A stretch of 64,000 bases of DNA from Stutzerimonas xanthomarina (GTDB lineage: Bacteria > Pseudomonadota > Gammaproteobacteria > Pseudomonadales > Pseudomonadaceae). A program made the position numbers and the translations under genes. The notes beneath the pieces are model-generated. The model ran no database searches, was not told the DNA's origin, and saw only the letters and a list, made by a program, of their open reading frames with translations. Where the stretch lies: positions 1 through 64,000 of the forward strand of contig NZ_RHQM01000011.1 of assembly GCF_003935375.1 (NCBI RefSeq), read 5' to 3'. Below, one piece after another: positions 63,997-64,000 of the stretch; the first letter of the stretch is position 1; every line of letters begins with the position of its first letter.

Positions 63997-64000
63997 GTGG
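63997..64000 (+). CDS. Possible start of a rightward gene at the window edge
   Basis: GTG at 63997-63999 is preceded by AAAGAGG 8 bases upstream, a good ribosome site, and lies at the expected place for the divergent neighbour of prlC. Only four bases are visible, so no product can be named. The gap from 63740 otherwise shows no gene. Confidence 0.3.

Overview
The window looks like the chromosomal origin region of a gamma-proteobacterium of the family Pseudomonadaceae. The gene order gyrB-recF-dnaN-dnaA / rpmH-rnpA-yidD-yidC-mnmE-mnmG-rsmG-parA-parB-atpIBEFHAGDC-glmU-glmR-glmS is that of Pseudomonas. Many proteins read like P. aeruginosa homologues, and the P. aeruginosa-type parS palindrome lies inside recF. 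Overall gene content (bphO/bphP module, aa3 oxidase cluster near the origin) would suit the P. stutzeri (Stutzerimonas) group, but that placement is inference only.

Layout. 1-4.8 kb: the 5' part of ahpF (running off the left edge), then an accessory island holding a RelB/RelE-type toxin-antitoxin pair and, 38 bp downstream on the same strand, a 795-residue TOTE-type archaeo-eukaryotic primase fused to a superfamily 2 helicase. The island is flanked by possible insertion-sequence debris. 4.9-11 kb: the leftward replication operon dnaA-dnaN-recF-gyrB. 11-11.5 kb: oriC, with DnaA boxes and an AT-rich tract. 11.5-20.1 kb: rightward housekeeping genes for ribosomal protein L34, RNase P protein, membrane insertion, tRNA modification, 16S rRNA methylation and chromosome partition, with a second DnaA-box/AT-rich cluster before mnmG. 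20.1-27.4 kb: the complete F1Fo ATP synthase operon with hairpins between several cistrons. 27.4-31.6 kb: the UDP-GlcNAc supply genes glmU, glmR and glmS.

31.6-37.4 kb: a leftward, overlapping four-gene light-signalling operon of bacteriophytochrome, single-domain response regulator, hybrid histidine kinase and heme oxygenase. 37.6-40.5 kb: small genes (SUKH-family, DUF3301, COG0523 GTPase, two exported proteins) and a third parS-like site. 40.6-46 kb: an iron-uptake cell-surface-signalling unit (ECF sigma, FecR, TonB receptor with signalling domain, PepSY membrane protein). The receptor gene is compositionally mosaic. 46.3-55 kb: the aa3-type cytochrome c oxidase cluster with its assembly factors (ctaC, ctaD, ctaG, ctaE, SURF1, ctaA, cyoE, SCO). 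55.2-57.9 kb: a small membrane protein, a SulP transporter and a beta-carbonic anhydrase, probably handling bicarbonate. 58.1-64 kb: a PA0069-type radical SAM gene behind a consensus LexA box, an acyltransferase, a DUF1835 protein, a YheV-like zinc protein and oligopeptidase A.

The most unusual part is the 1.2-4.8 kb TOTE primase-helicase plus toxin-antitoxin island beside the origin. Next in interest are the mosaic TonB receptor, the four-gene phytochrome operon, the LexA box, and a doubly overlapping 31-codon reading frame between ctaD and ctaG. No rRNA, tRNA or CRISPR array was seen.
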